64,000 nucleotides of DNA from Chloroflexota bacterium (lineage in GTDB: Bacteria; Chloroflexota; Anaerolineae; Aggregatilineales; Phototrophicaceae). Within the stretch, counting starts at the first letter, position 1, and each line of letters begins with the position of its first letter. The DNA is taken from assembly GCA_016223085.1 (NCBI GenBank), contig JACRPS010000003.1, forward strand, positions 62,001 through 126,000. The letters run 5' to 3'. Positions 50,460 through 58,447 of the stretch are shown here, one piece after another. The notes under the pieces were generated by a model. It ran no database searches. It saw nothing but the letters and a program-made list of their open reading frames with translations, and had not been told where the DNA came from. Made by a program: the position numbers and the translations under genes.

Positions 50460-52091
50460 ATGGACACGCAGAATAATTGGAGTACGGTACGGATGCGAGA
50501 TCAACGTGATCCCCTCGCTCCGCCACCACGCGGGTTGATGGCGGTTTTCCTGGGACTGTTTATTGTGCTGGTGCTGGGGGGCATCGGCGGATTGATCCTG
50601 CTGCAAAGTCGCCCGGCGCTCAGTTCGCTGCTGCAACTGGCGCTGGTCGCTGCCGTTGTCGTCACGCTGGCCGTGCTCGCGGCGGCCTTTGCCTTTCGCC
50701 GGCGTCTGCCTCGCCGGACGCTGCCGGCGCTGGTGATCGTCGTGGCCGCGCTGTGGCTGCTCGGCGGTGCGGCGTTTGTTGTGCTCTATCGCACCGCTTT
50801 CCAGCCGGGCCAGCGTGAAACGGCCAAGTATTATCTGCCGTTCCTGCGCGCCTTTGACCCGCCTGTGCCCGCGCCGGATACCACCCTGCCGACCGTTTCG
50901 CCCGATCAGACCGAGGCCATTTCGCCGGCGGATTTGCTGTCTTCCCCCTTTGGACTGGCAACGGCAACGCCGGAGCAGCCCGCCGTGATTCAGGTTGAAC
51001 CGAGTCCGACTGCCAGCCCGACGCCCGTGCCCAGCGCCACCCCCGCGCCGACGCAAACCGCCGTTGCGCAGGCAGCGACCGAAGCGCCCGCCCAACCGAC
51101 CAGCGCCCCCATGCAAAGCACGCTCCAGGCAGCGGCGCAGGTGCGCCCCGTCTCGCGGGTGCTGGGCGGGTTCACGCACGTCAAGCAGACCTGGAACAAC
51201 TGCGGCCCGGCCAACATCACGATGGCCCTGAGCTACTACGGCTGGAAGGAAGGTCAGGAAGTCGCCGCGGCTTACCTGAAACCGAGCAAGGAGGATAAAA
51301 ACGTTAGCCCCGGCGAGATGGTCGCGTTTGTGAACGAGGAAACCGGCGTGCGTGCTTTGACGCGCATCGGCGGCAGTATGGAACTGCTCAAGACCTTTAT
51401 CGCCAACGGCTTCCCGGTCGTTGTTGAAAGCGTGCTGGATGCCGAAGCCTACGACTGGATTGGCCACTACGAAACGGTGGTCGGCTACGACGACTCCACC
51501 GGCGTCTTTTACATTTACGACAGCTACGTTGGCATCGGCGAAGGCAGCGGGCGCACCGACTCGTATGCCGACTTCGACCGCGCCTGGCAGAACTTCAACC
51601 GGACGTTTATCGTCCTCTACCGTCAGGAAGAAGAAATGAAAGTGCGGGACATCCTCGGCCCGCTGGCCGACCCGCTGCAGGCCGCCGAAATTGCGGCGGA
51701 AACCGCCCGCCAGGAAGCCCTGGCCGACCCCGGCAACGCCTTCGCCTGGTTTAACCTGGGGTCATCGCTCACCAAACTGGGTGAATACGACAAGGCGGCG
51801 TCGGCCTTCGATCAGGCGCGGCGTATCGGCGCGCCCTGGCGCATGACGCTGTACCAGTTCGGGCCGTTTGAGGCCTATTTTAACGTCGGGCGCTACGACG
51901 ATGTCCTGGCGCTGGTGAAGGCCAACCTCAACAACGGCGGTGAGTACGTCGAGGAAACGCACTACTGGAACGGCAGGGTGCTGGAAGCGCAGGGCCAAAA
52001 GCAGCAGGCTTCGGCTGCCTTCCGTCAGGCGCTGGCGCACAACCCCCGCTTCACCGCTGCCAAGGACGCGCTGGACAAGTTGAATCTGTAA
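50460..52091 (+). CDS. Membrane protein with C39-like peptidase domain and TPR repeats
   Basis: Protein of 543 aa. Three membrane spans lie in the first 112 residues. A Pro/Thr/Ala-rich linker follows (about 140-225), then a C39-type papain-fold domain (about 235-395) with Cys 248 in NNCGPANIT, His 336 in GHYETVVGYD and Asp 354 in YDSY. The last 130 residues contain TPR-like helices (AFAWFNLGSSLTKLGEYDKA). No ABC transporter is attached, so it is not a bacteriocin exporter. The peptidase probably acts outside the membrane on an unknown peptide. The upstream 270 bases hold no gene; a weak promoter-like TTACAC...TATACA lies at 50362-50388. Confidence 0.85.
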   Translation: MDTQNNWSTVRMRDQRDPLAPPPRGLMAVFLGLFIVLVLGGIGGLILLQSRPALSSLLQLALVAAVVVTLAVLAAAFAFRRRLPRRTLPALVIVVAALWLLGGAAFVVLYRTAFQPGQRETAKYYLPFLRAFDPPVPAPDTTLPTVSPDQTEAISPADLLSSPFGLATATPEQPAVIQVEPSPTASPTPVPSATPAPTQTAVAQAATEAPAQPTSAPMQSTLQAAAQVRPVSRVLGGFTHVKQTWNNCGPANITMALSYYGWKEGQEVAAAYLKPSKEDKNVSPGEMVAFVNEETGVRALTRIGGSMELLKTFIANGFPVVVESVLDAEAYDWIGHYETVVGYDDSTGVFYIYDSYVGIGEGSGRTDSYADFDRAWQNFNRTFIVLYRQEEEMKVRDILGPLADPLQAAEIAAETARQEALADPGNAFAWFNLGSSLTKLGEYDKAASAFDQARRIGAPWRMTLYQFGPFEAYFNVGRYDDVLALVKANLNNGGEYVEETHYWNGRVLEAQGQKQQASAAFRQALAHNPRFTAAKDALDKLNL

Positions 52092-52095
52092 CGAT

Positions 52096-52125
52096 GTAGG
52101 GGCGGGTTTCGAAACCCGCCCCTAC
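52096..52125. repeat. Perfect 30-bp palindrome GTAGGGGCGGGTTTC/GAAACCCGCCCCTAC
   Basis: Perfect dyad of 15-bp arms, 4 bases after the stop of the C39 gene and 11 bases before murJ's start. GGAGA, the ribosome site of murJ, touches its end. Confidence 0.95.
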
Positions 52126-52136
52126 GGAGAATGCCC

Positions 52137-53804
52137 ATGACTCCCACCGTCGAAAAACGCACGCGCCAGCTTGCCCGCTCCACGCTTGTGGTCATGATCG
52201 CCTTTGGCGCGGCCAAGCTCATCAGCCTGGGGCAAACGATCATCATCGCCAACGTGTTTGGCGTCGGGCGCGAATGGGATGCGTTTGTCACCGCCAACAG
52301 CATCCCGGAACTGATCTTCACGCTCATCGCCGGTGGCGCGCTGGCGCACGCCTTTATCCCCATCTTCAGCGGCTTTCTGGCGCGCGACGACATGAACGGC
52401 GCGTGGCGCACGGCCAGCCACGTCATCAACACCGTATTTCTGACTACGTTTATCGTCAGCGCCATTGTGTTTGTCATCGCGCCCTGGCTCGTCGCCAACG
52501 TCGTCGCGCCGGGCTTTGACGAAATCGGTCGCCAGCAGACGGTTGAACTGATGCGGATTCTGCTCCTCAGCACGCTGATCTTTTCCGTCAGCGGCATTGT
52601 CATGGGCATCCTGCAAAGTTTTAACCACTTTCTCACCCCCGCCCTCGCGCCGATCATGTTTGACGTGGGCATTCTGCTGGGTGTGATTTTGCTCATCAGG
52701 CCGTTTGGCGTGCGTGGCATCGCTTATGGCGCGGTGCTGGGCGCGGCCATGCACCTGCTGATTCAGGTGCCGGGGCTGGTTCGCTTCCGCGCCCGCTGGC
52801 TGCCGGAACTTGGCCTGCGCGACCCCGTGCTGTGGCGTGTCGTCCGGCTGATGCTGCCGCGTGTCGCCGGGCTGGGGCTGTTCAGCTTCAACTTCCTCAT
52901 CATGAACAACATCGCCTCGCGCCTGGGTGAGGGTTCGGTCAGCGCGCTCAACTGGGGCTGGCGGCTCATGCAAATCCCGCAAACGTTAATCGGCACGGCG
53001 ATGGGCACCGTCATCTTCCCTACGCTGGCCGCCCTCAGCGAAATCGGCGATGAGGCTGGCAAGCGCAACGCCATGTCCGGCGCGCTGCGCTTCATTATGA
53101 TCGCCAGCATTCCGTCGGCCATCGGTTTGATCTTCGTCGGCCAGCCGCTGATTAGCCTGCTCGAACGCGGTGCGTTTGATGCTTCCGCCTCGGCGCTGGT
53201 CTACTCGACGCTGCGCTTTTTTGCGCTTGGCATCGTCGTGCATTCGGCGCTGGAAGTGGTCGCCCGCAGCTTTTACGCCGATAAGGACACGCTCACGCCG
53301 CTGTGGGCGGCGCTCGGCGGCGCGGCCATTAACCTGGCGCTGGCCTTCCTGCTGTCCGGCGTGGCGCGGGTCGAAGCCGGTTACGTCAACCACATGGTGA
53401 TGGAGCAGTTTGGCTACCTGGGCACGCCGCTGTTTGTTGGCAACGTCGGCGGGCTGGCGCTGGCGAACACGCTCGGCACGACCTTTGAGGTCGGCGCGCT
53501 GCTGGTGGCGCTGCGCCGCCGCTGGCATGGCATCAACGAAAACGCCCTGGCGCGCACCGTGCTCAAAACGCTGGCCGCCAGCCTGATCATGGCGCTGGCG
53601 ATTGTGCTGCTCAATGCCACGTGGCACAGTCTGGGACTGGCCGGGCGCGGGTTGGCCTGGACGATCATCCAGATCGGCGTGGAAGTGAGCGTCGGCGCCG
53701 GCGTGTTTCTGGCCGTCGCCACCCTGCTGAAAATGGACGAACTGCGAACGCTGCTGGCGCTGGTGCTGCGCCGCCAACCGGCGCTGGTCGAAAAAACGGC
53801 GTAG
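52137..53804 (+). CDS. murJ: MurJ-like lipid II flippase
   Basis: MOP-superfamily membrane protein of 555 aa with about 14 spans, which moves lipid II to the outer face for wall synthesis. Typical N-terminus: AKLISLGQTIIIANVFGVGREWDAFVTA, matching the MurJ first two helices, and APGFDEIGRQQTVELMRI after span 3. The C-terminal SFYADKDTLTPL block is diagnostic. GGAGA lies 6 bases before ATG 52137, preferred over ATG 52131. With ftsW it indicates a real peptidoglycan pathway despite the dead PBP homologue. Confidence 0.92.
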   Translation: MTPTVEKRTRQLARSTLVVMIAFGAAKLISLGQTIIIANVFGVGREWDAFVTANSIPELIFTLIAGGALAHAFIPIFSGFLARDDMNGAWRTASHVINTVFLTTFIVSAIVFVIAPWLVANVVAPGFDEIGRQQTVELMRILLLSTLIFSVSGIVMGILQSFNHFLTPALAPIMFDVGILLGVILLIRPFGVRGIAYGAVLGAAMHLLIQVPGLVRFRARWLPELGLRDPVLWRVVRLMLPRVAGLGLFSFNFLIMNNIASRLGEGSVSALNWGWRLMQIPQTLIGTAMGTVIFPTLAALSEIGDEAGKRNAMSGALRFIMIASIPSAIGLIFVGQPLISLLERGAFDASASALVYSTLRFFALGIVVHSALEVVARSFYADKDTLTPLWAALGGAAINLALAFLLSGVARVEAGYVNHMVMEQFGYLGTPLFVGNVGGLALANTLGTTFEVGALLVALRRRWHGINENALARTVLKTLAASLIMALAIVLLNATWHSLGLAGRGLAWTIIQIGVEVSVGAGVFLAVATLLKMDELRTLLALVLRRQPALVEKTA

Positions 53805-53815
53805 ACATGGATTTT

Positions 53816-53845
53816 GTACGGACACGATATATATCGTGTCCGTAC
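53816..53845. repeat. Perfect 30-bp palindrome GTACGGACACGATAT/ATATCGTGTCCGTAC
   Basis: Perfect 15-bp arms, 11 bases after the murJ stop. It is the most divergent main-family member (C in place of the fourth-position G). Confidence 0.95.
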
Positions 53846-53860
53846 CCCACGAGGCCCATT

Positions 53861-54520
53861 ATGACCATCGAAATCAAACAACTGACCCTCGGCATCGCGG
53901 CGACCCACTCTTACATCGTTGGTGATACCAACACCCGCGAGGCGCTGGTGATTGACCCGGTGGATAACGCGCCGCTGCTGCTCCAAACGGCGCAGGCCGC
54001 CGGCTGGACCATCAGGCTGATTCTGGCGACCCACGCCCACTTCGATCACGTGCTTGCCAGCCGGGAACTGAAGGAACTGACCAGCGCGCCGTTTTACATC
54101 CATGCCGAAGCCGCGCCGATGCTGGCGACCCTGCCGCAGCAGGGTGTGCTGTTCACCGGACGACCATTCCCGGAAGCTGCCGCGCCTGACCGCCTGCTGA
54201 CCACCGAACCGGAAACCATCACGCTCGGCGCGATTGCGTTGGAAACGCTGTATACCCCCGGCCACGCGCCCGGCCATGTCGCCTTTTACTTCCGTGACGG
54301 CAATCTGGTGTTCAGCGGCGATTGTTTATTTGCCGGCAGTATCGGGCGCACCGATCTGCCGGGCGGCGACTATGACTTACTGATGCGCTCGATCTTTGAA
54401 AAACTGCTGCCGTTGGGAGATAATGTGCAGGTGCTGCCCGGGCACATGGAACTGACCACCATCGGCCAGGAACGGGCTACCAATCCGTTTATTCTGGACT
54501 ACGCGAACGAGCGCAGATAG
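53861..54520 (+). CDS. MBL-fold metallo-hydrolase (glyoxalase II-like)
   Basis: Cytoplasmic metallo-beta-lactamase-fold hydrolase of 219 aa. Metal motifs are THAHFDH (His 58, His 60, Asp 62, His 63), TPGHAPGH, SGDCLF and LPGHM. This set matches the glyoxalase II-like/YcbL group rather than RNase Z or lactamases. GAGG lies 8 bases before ATG 53861. Upstream codons in the same frame come from the murJ end and a palindrome and are not part of the gene. It starts a tight series with a thioredoxin and a PGM-like enzyme. Confidence 0.92.
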   Translation: MTIEIKQLTLGIAATHSYIVGDTNTREALVIDPVDNAPLLLQTAQAAGWTIRLILATHAHFDHVLASRELKELTSAPFYIHAEAAPMLATLPQQGVLFTGRPFPEAAAPDRLLTTEPETITLGAIALETLYTPGHAPGHVAFYFRDGNLVFSGDCLFAGSIGRTDLPGGDYDLLMRSIFEKLLPLGDNVQVLPGHMELTTIGQERATNPFILDYANERR

Positions 54521-54522
54521 GC

Positions 54523-55005
54523 ATGGCGCAGGTTTTTAACCAGTATTCGTATCTGTTTTTAAGCGCCGGGCTGGCGCTGGCGCTGCTGGTGCTGCTGCGC
54601 TGGCGGCGCGTCCGCTGGCCGCTGACGCTGCTTGGTGTCGCCGTGCTCATCCTGCTGGCCGGCGGCGTGTGGCTGCTGGTACGCCCCGGCAGCAGCGATG
54701 TGAGCGAACTCAGCATGGCAGAGGCCACGCTGGGCAACGGCAAACCCACCTTTCTCGAATTTTTTAGCAATTACTGCCTCGGCTGTGTCAGCGCCCGCCC
54801 CACCGTTGATCAGATCGTCACCGAGATACAGGATCGTTTTAACATCCTGCGCGTGGACATTCATACCGGGATGGGCCGCGCTCTGCGGCAGAAACTCGGT
54901 TTTTCCTACACGCCGGAATTTGTGCTGTTTGACTCTCAGGGACAGGAAGTGTGGCGCAGCAATCGCCCGCCGTCGCCCGCTCAGTTGGCGCTGGCTGCGC
55001 CGTAA
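54523..55005 (+). CDS. Membrane-anchored thioredoxin-fold protein (CLGC)
   Basis: Protein of 160 aa with two N-terminal hydrophobic segments (about 7-26 and 33-53) and an extracytoplasmic thioredoxin domain. The active site is YCLGC (Cys 85, Cys 88), following FLEFFSN. The fold continues with ILRVDIHTGMGRALRQKLG and YTPEFVLFDSQGQEVWR, including the cis-Pro region. Two bases separate it from the MBL gene. Unlike the DsbA-like gene at 15.7 kb, both redox positions are normal Cys codons. A CcdA/DsbD-like partner is not in the window. Confidence 0.88.
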   Translation: MAQVFNQYSYLFLSAGLALALLVLLRWRRVRWPLTLLGVAVLILLAGGVWLLVRPGSSDVSELSMAEATLGNGKPTFLEFFSNYCLGCVSARPTVDQIVTEIQDRFNILRVDIHTGMGRALRQKLGFSYTPEFVLFDSQGQEVWRSNRPPSPAQLALAAP

Positions 55006-55008
55006 ATC

Positions 55009-55923
55009 ATGCATATCCTGCTGCTGTTCCTCGATGGCGTTGGCCTGGGCGACGATAATCCGGCAGTGAACCCGCTGGCCGCCGCCAGTCTGCCCACCCT
55101 GACGGCGCTGGCAAACGGCCACCGCTGGCTGCGGACGACCGGCATCCAGCACAGCACCCGCGCCAGCTTCGTGCCAACCGACCCCCGCCTCGGCGTCCCC
55201 GGCAAACCACAGAGCGCCACCGGTCAGGCGACGATTCTGACCGGGCGCAACCTGCCGCAAATCCTCGGCGAGCATTACGGGCCAAAGCCGAACGAAGCGA
55301 TTCGCCGCGTTCTGGCGCAGGACAGCTTTTTTAAGCAGGTGCGGGCGCGCGGCCTGTCCGCTGCCCTGCTTGATGCCTACCCCCCGCGCCTGCACCACGA
55401 TATCGCGCGTGGCAAAACGCTGCGTTCCAGCATCCAGCAGGCGGCTTACGACGGCGGGCAGGAACTGTTTGGCATGGACGAACTGCTGGCCGGGCGCGCG
55501 CTGACGCCCGAATGGACCGGGCAAAGCTGGCACACCTACCTCAGGTTGACGGACACGCCGGTCTACACCCCGCGTGAGGCCGGGCGCCGGTTGGTGGAAA
55601 TGTCCCGCGACTATGCCTTTGCCATGCACTCCCACTGGATGACCGATCACGTCGGCCACCGCGGGCCGGTGGAGCGTGGCGTCGAACTGCTGGAATTATT
55701 CGACGGCGTGATGGCCGGCATTCTGGAAACGTGGGACGACGACGAAGGGCTGGTCATCGTCACCAGCGATCACGGCAATCTGGAAGATGTCAGCAGCCGC
55801 AGCCATACCGAAAACGACGTGCCCACGCTTATCATCGGCAGCGCGAAGGCCGCTTTTGCCGCTGGCTTGCGCGACTTGAGCGATCTCGTGCCGCGTATGG
55901 CGGCGTTTCTATTCAAACATTAA
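55009..55923 (+). CDS. Alkaline phosphatase-superfamily enzyme, phosphoglycerate mutase-like
   Basis: Cytoplasmic protein of 304 aa in the metalloenzyme superfamily that includes cofactor-independent phosphoglycerate mutase. The N-terminal LLLFLDGVGLGDDN gives the first metal Asp, SATGQATILTGRN carries the phosphorylated residue position, and the C-terminal HWMTDHVGHRG and SDHGNLEDVSSRSHTEN provide the remaining ligands. It is much shorter than iPGM (about 510 aa) because the inserted transferase domain is missing. A phosphatase, or a mutase with a small substrate, is possible. It is three bases downstream of the thioredoxin gene. Confidence 0.82.
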   Translation: MHILLLFLDGVGLGDDNPAVNPLAAASLPTLTALANGHRWLRTTGIQHSTRASFVPTDPRLGVPGKPQSATGQATILTGRNLPQILGEHYGPKPNEAIRRVLAQDSFFKQVRARGLSAALLDAYPPRLHHDIARGKTLRSSIQQAAYDGGQELFGMDELLAGRALTPEWTGQSWHTYLRLTDTPVYTPREAGRRLVEMSRDYAFAMHSHWMTDHVGHRGPVERGVELLELFDGVMAGILETWDDDEGLVIVTSDHGNLEDVSSRSHTENDVPTLIIGSAKAAFAAGLRDLSDLVPRMAAFLFKH

Positions 55924-56053
55924 TCCACCTTTCAAACCTTTGTACAATATTGAACCAACACAGCCGGGGTATACTGAACAGACTTAACGGTAGTATTGGC
56001 GATAGGATTTTCTCTTGTCTGTTCAGACCTTACCTCACACGGGATATAAGACC

Positions 56054-56551
56054 ATGACGGCGGCCCCAGAAGCGTTACGGGAAACCATGCGGCAGTGGAC
56101 CAGCGGCATCGTTGTTGTGACAACGGCGCTGGGTGACCGCCGCGCGGGTGTCACCGTCAGTTCGTTTACCTCGGTATCGCTGGAGCCGCCGCTGGTGCTG
56201 ATCTGCCTGCAAAAGACCATCCTCCCGCTGCAACTGGTGCGTGAGTCCGGTATCTTCGCCGCTTCCATGCTGCGCGAGGGACAGGCCGATGTTTCGGCGC
56301 AGTTCGCCGGCTTTACGCCGCTGCCGGAAGGTGCGGACCGCTTCTACGGCATCGAGACGTTTTATGCCGTCACTGGCGCGCCGGTTCTGGTGGACGCGCT
56401 GGCCTGGGTGGACTGCCGCGTCCACGCCATTTACGACGGCGGCGGCAGCGATATCGTGGTGGGTAAGGTGCTTGCCACCGCCCATCGGCCCGATGTGCTG
56501 CCTCTCGCCTACCATAACCGGCAGTATTATTCCCTCGCGCCATCCCCTTAA
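56054..56551 (+). CDS. Flavin reductase family protein
   Basis: FMN-binding split-barrel protein of 165 aa, similar to flavin reductase components of two-component monooxygenases. Characteristic segments: LRETMRQWTSGIVVVTTAL, the flavin-binding GVTVSSFTSVSLEPPLVLICL (S/T residues contact FMN), and the C-terminal PLAYHNRQYYSL. ATG 56054 starts right before the conserved region; a TTG start 39 bases upstream has no ribosome site. The 130-base leader has a TATACT (55970-55975) but no well-spaced -35. No monooxygenase partner is next to it. Confidence 0.9.
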   Translation: MTAAPEALRETMRQWTSGIVVVTTALGDRRAGVTVSSFTSVSLEPPLVLICLQKTILPLQLVRESGIFAASMLREGQADVSAQFAGFTPLPEGADRFYGIETFYAVTGAPVLVDALAWVDCRVHAIYDGGGSDIVVGKVLATAHRPDVLPLAYHNRQYYSLAPSP

Positions 56552-56555
56552 ATGT

Positions 56556-56581
56556 GTAGGGACGCACGGTGTGCGCCCCAT
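56556..56581. repeat. Palindrome GTAGGGaCGCAC...
   Basis: Imperfect main-family palindrome with CGCAC/GTGCG inner arms, 4 bases after the flavin reductase stop. Confidence 0.8.
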
Positions 56582-56607
56582 GAGATTTGACGATCAGGTT
56601 CGGTATT

Positions 56608-56636
56608 GTAGGGACAAGGCGGCGCCATGTCCCTAC
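56608..56636. repeat. Palindrome GTAGGGACA/TGTCCCTAC
   Basis: Nine-bp perfect arms with an 11-base centre. It lies between the convergent flavin reductase and subtilase genes, next to the palindrome at 56556. Confidence 0.9.
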
Positions 56637-56697
56637 AGAAAGCCTTTACCGGTGTTGAATGTCAAGGACCATCAGGTTTAACCGATCAAACAACTGG

Positions 56698-58431
56698 TTA
56701 CGGATACGCGTTTCGCTGCGCCTCCACCACGAAGGTGCTCGCCGGACTCCACGCGCCGAACGTGCCCGTCGCTGTAATTCCGCGCACGCGCCAGTAATAC
56801 GTGCCATCGGACAGCGACCCGGTTCTGGCGCTGGGGAACGGTACACCGGAACCGCCGGGAACGGTCGTCGCGTATTCCGGGCTGGTGAAGGTGCTGGTGT
56901 TGTCCACCTGAATTTCGTAGCGTGATGCCCAGCTCAGATACGTCCACGTCAGCGTCACCTCACGGGTGAAAAACCGGCTGGGAATCGGGACGGCGGCGGC
57001 GCTCGACAGGGTGATCTGCCCGGCGATCAAACGCGCCGCGCGCCCCACGTCAATGCGCGGGCGCGTGACACCGGCGCGTGTCACCAGTCGGCCTGTGTCT
57101 TTCAGCGCCCGGTAGACCGCTTCCACCGTAGCGTTGCCGCCGCTCCAGGTGTCATCGTAGGCATCTTTCAGCACCGCCCACGCCCCTGCCACGTGCGGCG
57201 TTGCCATCGAAGTGCCATCCCAGCAGCTTGTACCGCCGACCACTGACGAACAGATGAAGACCCCCGGCGCGTACAGGTCCAGCATGGCTTGGCTGTTCGA
57301 GAACGTGGCCGGTACATCAAACTTGTCGGTCGCGCCGACCGCGATAGCCGTTGAAACACAGCCCGGCGCGCCGATACCGGTGGTAAAGCCATCGTTACCG
57401 GACGCGATCACGGTGGCGATGCCGACCGACCGCAGGTTGTCAATCGCGGCTTTGGTGGCGGCATACACGGTATCGCAGGTCGTCTGGTTGTTGTAGAACT
57501 CGCCGCCGATGCTCATATTCACCGCCGCCACCGGCACCGCAAAACCGTCCCGGTTGACGTACACCCAGTTCAGGGCGCTGATCTGGTCCGAAGTCCAGGT
57601 ATACACGTCGTTTGCGCTGGTGAAATAGCTGAACACCTGAACGCCGATGAGTCGCGCCGCGCGCGCTACCCCCTGGTATAACGTGCCACCGACGCTGCCA
57701 TTCCCGGCGGCGATGCCGGATACGTGTGTGCCGTGACTGCACCCGCTGTCATCCCCGGTCACTTTGGCGATGCAGTCATTCGGCGACGACGCGCCGGGGC
57801 CGGTCGCCGTAATCTGCCCAGCCGCCGCCGAGGCGACAGTGCTGCAAATTTCCTGTGATGGGCCAATCGGCGACGACGCGATATTGGACGAAAAACAGGC
57901 TTCGGCTACCACCTTACCCCCGCTCAGCATCGGGTGGGTTGCGTCCACGCCCGTATCCAGCACGGCCACCGCCCAGCCCTCGCCATCGTAACCCCAGTCC
58001 CAGGCTTCGTCGGCGTGGATGACGCGTGTGCTCTGCACCAGAGTCCGCTTGAGGATGCGATCTTCCTGCACCGAAAACACCAGCGGCGATGCGCGTAACT
58101 GCTGCACGCCTTCCGCCGTCACCTGCATCGCTACAAACGGAATCAGCCAGTTGAACGAATCGGCTTTCACCACTGCCTGGCTGCCCAACTGAGTCACCAG
58201 CGACCGCCGCGCCGTCTGAATCCGCGCCATCTGGTCGGCGGCCTGCGCCCCGCTCAACTCACCCATTGGGCTGTACGTCATCCGCAGCCCGACGATGACC
58301 GCGACCGTTCCCTGTTCCCGCGCTTTCGCCAGCAGCGCATCCTGCGCGACCGCAACACCGGCGCTGGCGAGGGAGAGAACCGCGACCAGAACGGTCAGCA
58401 GACCAGCCGTAAGCATCTTTTTGTGAATCAT
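56698..58431 (-). CDS. Secreted S8 family serine protease (subtilase)
   Basis: Exported protease of 577 aa. The signal peptide is at 1-29 (cleavage after AVA). An inhibitor-like propeptide covers about 40-125. The catalytic domain has Asp 159 (AVLDTGVD), His 233 (CSHGTHVSGIAAG), the oxyanion Asn 346 (ASGND) and Ser 408 (DGTSMATPHVAG). The last 90 residues form a Fn3-like module with YEIQVDNTSTFTSPEY and YYWRVRGI, nearly the same as the C-terminus of the upstream lamin-tail protein. Several Cys pairs suggest disulphides. It lies 16 bases downstream of that gene on the same strand. Confidence 0.93.
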   Translation of the reverse strand: MIHKKMLTAGLLTVLVAVLSLASAGVAVAQDALLAKAREQGTVAVIVGLRMTYSPMGELSGAQAADQMARIQTARRSLVTQLGSQAVVKADSFNWLIPFVAMQVTAEGVQQLRASPLVFSVQEDRILKRTLVQSTRVIHADEAWDWGYDGEGWAVAVLDTGVDATHPMLSGGKVVAEACFSSNIASSPIGPSQEICSTVASAAAGQITATGPGASSPNDCIAKVTGDDSGCSHGTHVSGIAAGNGSVGGTLYQGVARAARLIGVQVFSYFTSANDVYTWTSDQISALNWVYVNRDGFAVPVAAVNMSIGGEFYNNQTTCDTVYAATKAAIDNLRSVGIATVIASGNDGFTTGIGAPGCVSTAIAVGATDKFDVPATFSNSQAMLDLYAPGVFICSSVVGGTSCWDGTSMATPHVAGAWAVLKDAYDDTWSGGNATVEAVYRALKDTGRLVTRAGVTRPRIDVGRAARLIAGQITLSSAAAVPIPSRFFTREVTLTWTYLSWASRYEIQVDNTSTFTSPEYATTVPGGSGVPFPSARTGSLSDGTYYWRVRGITATGTFGAWSPASTFVVEAQRNAYP

Positions 58432-58447
58432 CGCTTCACCTCCCCGC

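Noticed and set aside
55924-56053. Promoter TTGAAC...TATACT before the flavin reductase gene
   Set aside because: The spacer is only 14 bases, too short for a normal sigma70 promoter. Only the TATACT is noted.
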